From the NCBI GenBank assembly GCA_946482385.1, contig CAMLRI010000020.1:1-11693 (forward strand): 11,693 nucleotides of DNA. The letters are read 5' to 3'. Every line of letters starts with the position of its first letter. Position 1 is the first letter of the stretch. The notes beneath the pieces are model-generated. The model was given only the letters and a program-made list of their open reading frames with translations, ran no database searches and was not told the origin of the DNA. This DNA comes from an uncultured Cellvibrio sp. (GTDB lineage Bacteria > Pseudomonadota > Gammaproteobacteria > Pseudomonadales > Cellvibrionaceae). Shown piece after piece: positions 6,283 to 11,693 of this stretch. The position numbers were made by a program, and so were the translations under genes.

Positions 6283-7232
6283 ACCAGCCCCCATACCTGC
6301 AGCAGCCATAAACCCAGGGTAACGCTGGCCAGTGACCAGAGGGTGGTTTGCGCCACTATGCCGGCGGCGAGCTGGCCATTGGCGCCGGCGGCCTCGGCCA
6401 TCACGTAGCTTACGGTGGCGGTTGGGGCAGCGGCCAGCAGGAACAGAATCGCCAGGTCCTGTCCGCGCAGCCCCAGCATCACAGCAATGGCACAGGCGAG
6501 CAGGGGCGATAGCAGCAGTTTCCACACCAGTGCCACCAGGCCGGGGCGCTCCCAGCGGGTGAGCTGTTTCAGGCTGATGCTGGCGCCAATACACAGCAGC
6601 GCCAGGGGCAGCACCATTTGGCTGAGGTATTTACCGGTGTCGAGCAGTATGGCGGGCAGTGCCCAGCCGCTGGCATTGACCAGCAGCCCGGCGGCTATGG
6701 CGATAATCAGCGGATTTTTGCCTATGCCCACCAGGGTTGGCTTGAGCGAATTATGCTGGTGCAGGCTGCGGTTTAGCACATACACCGACAGCAGGTTGTA
6801 GCCGGCCACTGTCATGGCCACCGGCAGGGTGGCGCTGGCCAGCCCCTGTTCGCCGTAGGCCTTGGCGCAAAAGGCCAGGCCGAGGATTACCAGGTTGCCG
6901 CGAAACGCCCCCTGAATCACCACCCCCTCATCGCGCCGCTCGCTCACCAGCCAGCGGGTGCTTATCAGGCTTGCCGCAAATACCAGCAGGGTCATCAGGC
7001 CAAAGGCGATGGCTACGCGGCTGTCGCCGGCCTGGCTAAAGTTGGCGCTGGCGCTGCTGCTAAATAGCATCACCGGCAGGCCTATGTTGTACACCAGCTG
7101 GTTGGCGCCCTTAACCACAGCCTGGTTGAGCATGCCCTGCTTTTTTAGGGCCATGCCGAGAAACATCACCAAAAAAATCGGCAGGGTAATGGTGAGGGCA
7201 AAGTGCAAGGTGGCAATACTGTGGGCGAGCAA
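6279..7232 (-). CDS. AEC-family (auxin efflux carrier-like) permease
   Basis: A 317-residue inner-membrane protein with about ten hydrophobic segments, matching the AEC/Mem_trans transporter family. Family features include a KNPLIIAIAAGLLVN stretch in the middle and AAAPTATVSYVMA near the C-terminus, around a broken helix. Members with known roles move small carboxylates such as malate or malonate, and many are uncharacterised. The start is TTG (7230-7232) with AGGAG 7 bases upstream (7240-7244). No ATG is placed well enough to replace it, since the next Met is residue 23, inside the first helix. The gene is read in the same direction as uxaC but behind tandem hairpin/U-tract modules. Its stop interlocks with the lactonase stop. 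The substrate is unknown; export or import of a sugar acid is only a guess from context. Confidence 0.85.
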   Translation of the reverse strand: MLAHSIATLHFALTITLPIFLVMFLGMALKKQGMLNQAVVKGANQLVYNIGLPVMLFSSSASANFSQAGDSRVAIAFGLMTLLVFAASLISTRWLVSERRDEGVVIQGAFRGNLVILGLAFCAKAYGEQGLASATLPVAMTVAGYNLLSVYVLNRSLHQHNSLKPTLVGIGKNPLIIAIAAGLLVNASGWALPAILLDTGKYLSQMVLPLALLCIGASISLKQLTRWERPGLVALVWKLLLSPLLACAIAVMLGLRGQDLAILFLLAAAPTATVSYVMAEAAGANGQLAAGIVAQTTLWSLASVTLGLWLLQVWGLV

Positions 7233-7239
7233 GCGCAGG

Positions 7240-7244
7240 CTCCT
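7240..7244 (-). promoter_or_regulatory. Ribosome binding site supporting the permease TTG start
   Basis: On the minus strand AGGAG is 7 bases before TTG. It lies directly after the last T-tract (7246-7251) of the hairpin series, so the site decides the start but is close to a possible terminator. Confidence 0.7.
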
Positions 7245-7245
7245 G

Positions 7246-7287
7246 AAAAAAGGCCCCTTAAAAAGGGCGCCCGGAAAAAGGCCGGAC
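7246..7287 (-). terminator. Two further hairpin/U-tract modules before the permease
   Basis: Read on the minus strand, GTCCGG/CCGGGC (7287-7282 with 7274-7269, one G-U pair, 7-base loop) is followed four bases later by a 5-base T run (7264-7260). Then CCCTT/AAGGG (7267-7263 with 7259-7255, 3-base loop) is followed three bases later by six T (7251-7246). The second module's stem shares bases with the first module's T run, so the two compete. Individually weak, together unusual. Confidence 0.5.
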
Positions 7288-7303
7288 GCAAAAAAACAGG
7301 CAC

Positions 7304-7327
7304 AAAAAAGCCCGGCGAACCGGGCTT
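7304..7327 (-). terminator. Rho-independent terminator of uxaC
   Basis: On the minus strand AAGCCCGG pairs with CCGGGCTT over 8 bp (7327-7320 with 7315-7308) around a TTCG loop. T residues continue to 7304. It lies 26 bases after the uxaC stop. Confidence 0.9.
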
Positions 7328-7353
7328 ATTGTAGCTGTGTCTGGGTGGAAGGA

Positions 7354-8769
7354 TTAATCCGGCACCACAAACGGGAAGTAGCTTTTGGCGTTGTTGAAGC
7401 AGATGTCCTGGATCATTTTGCCCACCATCTTGGTGTCGTTGGGCACCAGGCCCTTGGCCATATCGCGGCCGAAAATACCGCACAAAATACGGCGGAAATA
7501 ATCGTGGCGAGAGTAGCTGAGGAAGCTGCGGCTATCGGTGAGCATGCCGACAAAGCGGCTGAGCAGGCCGAGCTGGCTCAGGGCTTCGATTTGGCGGGTC
7601 ATGCCGTCCATTTGGTCGAGGAACCACCAGCCGCTGCCGAATTGGATCTTGCCGGCGGCAGAGCCGTCCTGGAAGTTGCCAATCATGGTGCCGATCACTT
7701 CGTTATCGCTGGGGTTAAGGTTGTAAATAATGGTTTTGGCCAGTTTGTTTTGGTCGTCCAAACGGCCGAGGAACTTGGCCAGGGGTTTGGCGTAGTTGTG
7801 GTCGCCAATGGAGTCAAAACCTGTGTCTGGCCCCAGGGTGCGGTAGAGGCGCGGGTTGTTGTTGCGGATGGCGCCAATGTGGAACTGTTGCACCCAGCCT
7901 TTGGCGTGGTCTTGCAGGGCAAACTCCACCATCATGGCAGATTGGAATTTCTCGATCTCCACGGCATCCAGCGGGTTGTGGGCGCGGATTTTAAGGAAGA
8001 TGGCCCTGATTTCGCTTTCGGTGTAGTCGGCGGCGTAGACGGTTTCCAAACCGTGGTCCGACAGGCGGCAGCCCATTGCGTGGAAGTAATCGTGGCGGAT
8101 TTGCAGGGCTTTCATCAGGTCATCAAAGGTGTTGATGTTGACGTCGGCGGCAATGGCCAGGCGGTCGAGGTATTTGTTATAGGCCTCGGTGTCTTCCACC
8201 ATCATGGCGCGGTCGGGGCGCCAGGTGGGCAGCATGGCGGTTTTAAAGCTGCTGTCGGCCGCCACGGTTTTGTGGTGCGCCAGGTCGTGGATGGGGTCAT
8301 CGGTAGTGCACACCAGTTTTACCTTGGCCTGGGTCATCAGGCCGCGGGCGCTGAATTCGGGGGTGGCGAGCAGTTCGTTACACTCGTCCCAGGTGCGCTT
8401 GGCAGTGCTGCTGTCGAGCAAACGGTCGGTAATACCGAAGGGTTTGCGCAGTTCCAGGTGGGTCCAGTGGTAGAGCGGGTTGCGCAATGTGTAGGGCACA
8501 GTGGCACACCACTGTTCAAATTTTTCCCAATCGCTGGCATCGCCAGTGCAGTAGCGCTCGTTGACGCCGTTGGAGCGCATGGCGCGCCACTTGTAGTGGT
8601 CACCTGCCAGCCAAACTTCGTAGAGGTTGCGGAATTGCTTGTTTTGACCCACTTGCTCGGGGGGCAGGTGGCAATGGTAATCAATAATGGGCATGTCCTT
8701 GGCGTATTCGTGGTAAAGCACCTTCGCCTGCGGGGTATCGAGCAAAAAGTCGTCGTGGATAAAGCTCAT
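7354..8769 (-). CDS. uxaC: Uronate isomerase (glucuronate/galacturonate isomerase)
   Basis: Interconverts D-glucuronate with D-fructuronate and D-galacturonate with D-tagaturonate, the first step of the Ashwell uronate pathway; cytosolic, amidohydrolase superfamily. The 471-residue product is close to E. coli UxaC (about 470) and matches it along the whole length as I recall: HxH metal motif His32/His34 in YHCHLPP, WRAMR (61-65), TTDDPI (155-160), RPDRA (184-188), WVQQFHIGAIRNNN (292-305), FGSGWWF (377-383) and LTDSRSFLSYSRH (410-422) with the conserved Asp412. I chose ATG 8769 because it aligns with family N-termini. A GTG two codons earlier (8775) is an alternative and is closer to GAGGAA. 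No other uronate gene is visible. With the arabinofuranosidase nearby, it suits catabolism of glucuronoxylan or pectin side groups. Confidence 0.96.
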   Translation of the reverse strand: MSFIHDDFLLDTPQAKVLYHEYAKDMPIIDYHCHLPPEQVGQNKQFRNLYEVWLAGDHYKWRAMRSNGVNERYCTGDASDWEKFEQWCATVPYTLRNPLYHWTHLELRKPFGITDRLLDSSTAKRTWDECNELLATPEFSARGLMTQAKVKLVCTTDDPIHDLAHHKTVAADSSFKTAMLPTWRPDRAMMVEDTEAYNKYLDRLAIAADVNINTFDDLMKALQIRHDYFHAMGCRLSDHGLETVYAADYTESEIRAIFLKIRAHNPLDAVEIEKFQSAMMVEFALQDHAKGWVQQFHIGAIRNNNPRLYRTLGPDTGFDSIGDHNYAKPLAKFLGRLDDQNKLAKTIIYNLNPSDNEVIGTMIGNFQDGSAAGKIQFGSGWWFLDQMDGMTRQIEALSQLGLLSRFVGMLTDSRSFLSYSRHDYFRRILCGIFGRDMAKGLVPNDTKMVGKMIQDICFNNAKSYFPFVVPD

Positions 8770-8777
8770 TCTCACAA

Positions 8778-8783
8778 TTCCTC
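8778..8783 (-). promoter_or_regulatory. uxaC ribosome binding site, between two start choices
   Basis: GAGGAA on the minus strand is 8 bases before ATG 8769 measured from its end, and 2 bases before GTG 8775. The spacing to ATG is the more usual one and supports the shorter protein. Confidence 0.65.
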
Positions 8784-9186
8784 AAGTACGCCGAGCTACG
8801 TCTAAGGGTACGTCTCGGAGGGTTCTTTGGCTCAGCCATATCCCATTATGGGCACGGATTAAGGGCGTGCTAGCTGGTTATTTTGGGATAGGTTGACGTG
8901 CTTTAGAGCATCGCGCAGCAAAGGCTGGAGGCGACACAATAAGTTTGACCGAGGATTGCCTGCCCAAAGGCTTATTGAGTGGTTAACCAAACGAACAGCA
9001 TAAAAATTGGGCGCGCCGCTATGTTGCGGCTTGGCCACTAGTGTAACCCGAGCCGACGCCAAAAACCAACCGGGCGCCAGTTAAAAAGCCGTAACACCCC
9101 AGGGGGGTTGGGCCGGGGCAGCGGGCAATCTCCGGCCTATTGGCTATAGTGAAAGCGCTGGATTCCCAATTATCCCTGGAGCAGAT
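8784..9186. other. Non-coding stretch between uxaC and the pentapeptide gene
   Basis: The divergent gene pair is separated by 417 bases in total. No reading frame here has a believable start with ribosome site. The near end holds TACGTCT twice, 12 bp apart (8797-8803, 8809-8815), inside an imperfect CCGAG...CTCGG inverted repeat (8791-8819). CCCAT-T-ATGGG (8842-8852) is an 11-bp palindrome. These are candidate operator sites for uxaC. Further right are a GCCGC/GCGGC hairpin (9015-9030), a G-quadruplex motif (9102-9125), and a possible -10 TATAGT (9145-9150) for the pentapeptide gene without a clear -35. The middle (about 8860-9060) is unexplained and may be an intergenic repeat. Confidence 0.5.
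9102..9125 (+). promoter_or_regulatory. Putative G-quadruplex motif
   Basis: Four G runs (6, 3, 4 and 3 G) are separated by TT, CC and CAGC, which fits the canonical G3+N1-7 pattern on the plus strand. It ends about 20 bases before a possible -10 (9145-9150) and 61 bases before the pentapeptide gene. A competing hairpin is possible with CCCC at 9097-9100. Confidence 0.6.
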
Positions 9187-9534
9187 ATGAGCAAGCCCAT
9201 AGTGCACAACAACCCTATGTACGCCCTGTTGCGCGCCGAAAATGTTGCCGAGTTCAACCAGCGCAAAGCGCGCGGTGAGTTGAAGGAGGGCATGTTGCGC
9301 GGCGGCGATTTTCGCGGCCTGGATTTGCGTGAACTGGATGCCAATGGCCTGGATTTGCGCGATGCCTACTTCCGCGGCGCCGACCTGCGCGGGGTGGACT
9401 TCCGCAACTGCCAACTGGAGGGCGCCAGCTTTTGCCAGGCGCATATATCCGGCTGCTTTTTCCCCCGCGAGCTGAGCGCCGAGGAGCTGCGCCTGTCGTT
9501 CGATTTAGGCATTCGGGTGCGCTATCGCCCTTGA
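9187..9534 (+). CDS. Small pentapeptide-repeat protein
   Basis: A 115-residue protein whose centre is a right-handed beta-helix of pentapeptide repeats. Leu or Phe (Ile once) recurs every fifth residue from Leu37 to Phe92, with only position 52 (Ala) breaking the pattern: about eleven repeats of the A(D/N)LxG type. The N-terminus HNNPMYALLRAENVAEFN and the ending ISGCFFPRELSAEELRLS resemble a small conserved pentapeptide protein of pseudomonads, from memory. There is no signal peptide or membrane segment. Some larger pentapeptide proteins (Qnr, MfpA) mimic DNA and protect gyrase, but this one is about half their length, so that role should not be assumed. GGAG (9178-9181) is 5 bases before the ATG. 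The function is unknown, with no evident link to the sugar genes. Confidence 0.9.
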   Translation: MSKPIVHNNPMYALLRAENVAEFNQRKARGELKEGMLRGGDFRGLDLRELDANGLDLRDAYFRGADLRGVDFRNCQLEGASFCQAHISGCFFPRELSAEELRLSFDLGIRVRYRP

Positions 9535-9654
9535 TATACCCCTGTAGTTGTAAAAATACTTTGGGGTAAAAATCGGTTAATTTATAAGACAATAGTATCT
9601 GTCCGATTATATTCTGCGCATACATAAACCATAACAATGTGCAGGAGAAGTCCC
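9535..9654 (+). promoter_or_regulatory. AT-rich leader of the arabinofuranosidase gene
   Basis: The 120-base gap is AT-rich and must hold the promoter if the gene is transcribed alone. TACCCC (9537-9542) and GGGGTA (9563-9568) form a 6-bp inverted repeat, without a T-tract, so it is not a terminator. AATCGG (9571-9576) and CCGATT (9603-9608) form a second pair about three turns apart that could bind a regulator. TATATT (9608-9613) is a possible -10. AAACCATA (9626-9633) also occurs in the symporter leader (3666-3673). None is conclusive. Confidence 0.35.
9643..9647 (+). promoter_or_regulatory. Ribosome binding site deciding the arabinofuranosidase start
   Basis: AGGAG lies 7 bases before ATG 9655. 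It is inside the frame that would begin at the earlier in-frame ATG 9637, which has no ribosome site of its own, so 9655 is preferred. Confidence 0.85.
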
Positions 9655-11217
9655 ATGCCCCTTATCAGCAGATCCCCCTTCAAACCCTGGCTGGCCGCCT
9701 TGGGCTTTAGCCTCAGCCTTGCCAGCCTGGCCAATACCCAGGTCAGCATAGACCCTGGCCAGCCGGGCCCTGTCATCAACAAAAATATCTACGGTCAGTT
9801 TGCCGAGCACCTGGGGCGCGGCATTTATGAGGGCTTGTGGGTTGGCCCCGATTCCAGCATCCCCAATACCCGCGGTTGGCGCAATGATGTGGTCGGCGCC
9901 CTCAAAGCGATTCAGGTGCCTTTGGTGCGCTGGCCGGGCGGCTGCTTTGCCGATGAATACCACTGGCGCGATGGCATAGGCCCTCGCGCCCAGCGCCCGG
10001 TGCGGGTTAACACTCACTGGGGCGGCGTGGCGGAAGACAACGCCGTGGGCACCCATGAGTTTTTTGATTTGGTTGAGCAACTGGGCGCCGAAGCCTATGT
10101 CAACGGCAACCTGGGCACAGGCACCCCCCAGGAAATGGCCGAATGGCTGGAATATATGACGGGCGAGGGGCAATCCAGCCTGGCGCAACTGCGCCGCGCC
10201 AATGGCCGCGAACAGCCTTTCCGCGTCCACTACTTTGCGGTGGGTAACGAGGCCTGGGGTTGCGGCGGCAATATGAGCCCTGAGTACTACACCAACCTCT
10301 ACAAACACTACGCCACCTTCCTTAAGGCGCCGCAACACAACCGCCCCCTGCTAATTGCCAGCGGCGGCCACAGTGACGATACCCGCTGGACCGACCATTT
10401 GACTGCCAAGGTCAAAGAGGGTGTGCCCATGGCGGGTGTCAGCTTTCACTACTACACCCTGCCCACCGGCGACTGGAAAGTAAAAGGCGCTGCCCTGGAT
10501 TTTCCCGAAACCGAGTGGATGTCGACCCTGGTGCGCACCCTGCGCATGGATGAATTCATCATCAACAACAAAAAGGTGATGGATAAAAACGACCCGCAGA
10601 AAAAAGTCGGTTTTTATGTGGATGAGTGGGGCACCTGGTACGACGTCACCGGCGATGACAATCCCGGCTTCCTCTATCAACAAAACAGCCTGCGCGATGC
10701 GGTGGTAGCGGCGTTGAATTTCCATATTTTCCACAAGCATGCCGACCGCGTGCATATGACCAATATCGCGCAGATGGTGAATGTGTTGCAGGCGATGGTG
10801 CTGACCGACAAAGAAAAAATGTTGCTAACGCCCACCTACTACGCCTACCAGATGTATGTGCCCTTCCAGGATGCCAGCTCGCTGCCGGTAACACTGAAAA
10901 AAGTGCCCCGCTACCGCCTGGGCAAGCAGCAAGTGGATGGTGTTAGCGCAACGGCAGCGCGCGCTAAAAACGGCAAAATTTATCTGGCGCTGGTGAACGT
11001 GAATCCCCACCAAGCCGAGGCCGTGGATGTAAACCTGAATGGTGTGACAGTGCAGGCTGCCAGCGGGCAGTTGCTGACGGCAGCGGCTATGGATGCCCAC
11101 AACACTTTTGCCAAGCCGGATGCCATCACGCCAGTGGCCTATTCCGCGCAAGCGACCAATGGCAAGTTAACCCTGGCGCTGCCCGCCAAGTCGGTGTTGG
11201 TGGTGGCTTTGGAATAA
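9655..11217 (+). CDS. Secreted GH51 alpha-L-arabinofuranosidase
   Basis: Releases terminal L-arabinofuranose from arabinoxylan, arabinan or their oligosaccharides with retention of configuration. With ATG 9655 the product has 520 residues. Residues 1-27 look like a Sec signal peptide (basic start, hydrophobic core around 12-24, SLA-N cleavage). There is no lipobox Cys. A TIM barrel (about 40-390) carries the acid/base Glu199 in VGNEAWG and the nucleophile Glu324 in YVDEWGTWYD. RWPGGCFADEYHWRDGIG (92-109) is the family substrate-site signature. A C-terminal beta-sandwich (about 395-520) completes the fold. Many GH51 enzymes are intracellular, so export to periplasm or surface is notable. In Cellvibrio japonicus the GH51 enzyme is named Abf51A; the match is likely but I cannot confirm it. 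The sugar released could feed the symporter and dehydrogenase. Confidence 0.94.
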   Translation: MPLISRSPFKPWLAALGFSLSLASLANTQVSIDPGQPGPVINKNIYGQFAEHLGRGIYEGLWVGPDSSIPNTRGWRNDVVGALKAIQVPLVRWPGGCFADEYHWRDGIGPRAQRPVRVNTHWGGVAEDNAVGTHEFFDLVEQLGAEAYVNGNLGTGTPQEMAEWLEYMTGEGQSSLAQLRRANGREQPFRVHYFAVGNEAWGCGGNMSPEYYTNLYKHYATFLKAPQHNRPLLIASGGHSDDTRWTDHLTAKVKEGVPMAGVSFHYYTLPTGDWKVKGAALDFPETEWMSTLVRTLRMDEFIINNKKVMDKNDPQKKVGFYVDEWGTWYDVTGDDNPGFLYQQNSLRDAVVAALNFHIFHKHADRVHMTNIAQMVNVLQAMVLTDKEKMLLTPTYYAYQMYVPFQDASSLPVTLKKVPRYRLGKQQVDGVSATAARAKNGKIYLALVNVNPHQAEAVDVNLNGVTVQAASGQLLTAAAMDAHNTFAKPDAITPVAYSAQATNGKLTLALPAKSVLVVALE

Positions 11218-11228
11218 AAATAGCGTGA

Positions 11229-11266
11229 GCTGCAACCCGGTAACTATGGGGAGCGCGGGTTGCAGC
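11229..11266. terminator. 11-bp hairpin between convergent genes
   Basis: GCTGCAACCCG (11229-11239) and CGGGTTGCAGC (11256-11266) pair perfectly over 11 bp with a 16-base loop. On the minus strand a T-rich stretch (the A run at 11216-11222) follows several bases after the stem. On the plus strand there is no T run. It may end transcription of the convergent pair, better for the minus-strand gene. Confidence 0.6.
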
Positions 11267-11293
11267 AAGTGAAGTATGGAGCAGGGTGGGACT

Positions 11294-11693
11294 CTAAGGT
11301 TTAAGTGCAACGCGCCCGGTATAGTCGATACGGTTAAGCAAAAGCGGTGGGCGGTCGGCAAAATATTCATCTACCGCTTTGCGCGCACCTTGCCAATGGC
11401 CATAGTCGTCAATGATCAATACGCCCCCGCGATTGAGCAAGGGGTAAAGATGGTTGAGTTCATGCAGGGTTGATTGATACCAGTCTGTATCCAGGCGCAG
11501 CAGGGCGATGCTGGCGGGCATGTGCTGCGGGATAGTTTCTTCTACCAATCCCTGGATGTAGTGAATAGATTCTGCGGGATAAGAGGTTTTGGCCATATTG
11601 TTCTGCACACTGGCCAGTGCGGCATAACACCAAATGGTGTCGTACTCATCTTTGTTGTGTTGCTTCATGAGTGTGCTGGCGTCTTTGCCTTTG
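11294..11693 (-). CDS. TylF/MycF-type O-methyltransferase (3' part; runs off the window)
   Basis: The reading frame stays open to the right edge, so the N-terminal part is missing; about 132 codons plus stop are visible. The Met at 11668 is internal and probably not the start. The sequence fits the C-terminal half of the TylF (macrocin O-methyltransferase) family of SAM-dependent enzymes. ALLRLDTDWY carries the Asp of the metal/SAM region, GGVLIIDDYGHWQGARKAVDEYF is the family hallmark, and RIDYTGRVALKP is the ending. Close relatives methylate sugar hydroxyls of antibiotics. Many bacterial homologues instead sit in polysaccharide or glycan clusters, and the substrate cannot be told here. The adjoining genes to the right are not visible. 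Confidence 0.85.
   Translation of the reverse strand, partial: KGKDASTLMKQHNKDEYDTIWCYAALASVQNNMAKTSYPAESIHYIQGLVEETIPQHMPASIALLRLDTDWYQSTLHELNHLYPLLNRGGVLIIDDYGHWQGARKAVDEYFADRPPLLLNRIDYTGRVALKP

Noticed and set aside
6958..8805. 615-codon open frame on the plus strand, antisense to uxaC and part of the permease
   Set aside because: The minus-strand uxaC matches a known enzyme over its full length. The plus-strand product is a Val/Gly/His-rich low-information sequence typical of an antisense shadow in GC-rich DNA, and it has no ribosome site.
8971..9050. Integron attC-like site in the uxaC/pentapeptide gap
   Set aside because: GTTAACC (8983-8989) does not fit the GTTRRRY core, and I could not find a matched pair of core sites or a cassette structure.
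8859..9062. 67-codon minus-strand frame as a protein gene
   Set aside because: There is no ribosome site, no recognisable domain, and an unusual residue mix. I report the DNA as a possible repeat instead.
9019..9444. 141-codon minus-strand frame over the pentapeptide gene
   Set aside because: It is antisense to a clear repeat protein, and its own regular pattern is just the reverse of the pentapeptide coding periodicity.
9537..9568. TACCCC/GGGGTA inverted repeat as a terminator of the pentapeptide gene
   Set aside because: Only 6 bp with a 20-base loop and no T-tract after it on the plus strand.
9637..9654. Earlier in-frame ATG for the arabinofuranosidase
   Set aside because: It has no ribosome site, and the strong AGGAG at 9643-9647 lies inside the added codons, pointing to ATG 9655.

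Overview
The window reads as chromosomal DNA of a moderately GC-rich gammaproteobacterium that degrades plant polysaccharides. A Cellvibrio-like organism is my best guess: a secreted GH51 arabinofuranosidase and a uronate isomerase sit among oxidative sugar genes, and a Pseudomonas-type small pentapeptide protein lies nearby. This is inference from gene content, not a database match. I see no insertion sequence, CRISPR array, tRNA, rRNA or phage gene.

Layout. Positions 1-1755 (+) hold the 3' end of the phosphate operon: the pstA tail, pstB and phoU, closed by a strong terminator. Positions 1981-5252 (+) hold a FadR-type GntR regulator, an SDR-type aldose 1-dehydrogenase and a vSGLT-like sodium/sugar symporter, followed by a terminator. 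Positions 5404-6282 (+) hold an SMP-30 family sugar lactonase. Its stop codon interlocks with that of a convergent AEC-family permease (6279-7232, -). Upstream of the permease on the same strand, and separated from it by tandem terminator-like hairpins, is uronate isomerase uxaC (7354-8769, -). A 417-base non-coding stretch follows, with a G-quadruplex motif. Then come a pentapeptide-repeat protein (9187-9534, +), the GH51 alpha-L-arabinofuranosidase (9655-11217, +), and a truncated TylF-like O-methyltransferase running off the right edge (-).

How the genes fit together. The dehydrogenase, symporter and lactonase make a coherent start to a non-phosphorylative pathway: sugar in, aldose to aldonolactone, lactone to aldonate. 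The symporter keeps the galactose-site residues of vSGLT as I remember them. L-arabinose and D-galactose share ring stereochemistry, and an arabinofuranosidase lies 3.4 kb away, so L-arabinose and/or D-galactose are the leading substrates. The later dehydratase and aldolase or dehydrogenase steps are not in this window. UxaC would feed uronates released from glucuronoxylan or pectin into the Ashwell pathway.

The most notable non-coding observations are three hairpin/U-tract modules in front of the TTG-started permease, a 9-bp inverted repeat before the lactonase, 20-bp-spaced TCAAC boxes before the symporter, a UUCG hairpin without a U-tract inside the sugar operon, and the G-quadruplex motif. 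I find no clear evidence of a wholly new biological system. Most of the window is a recognisable carbohydrate-utilisation region next to the pst operon.
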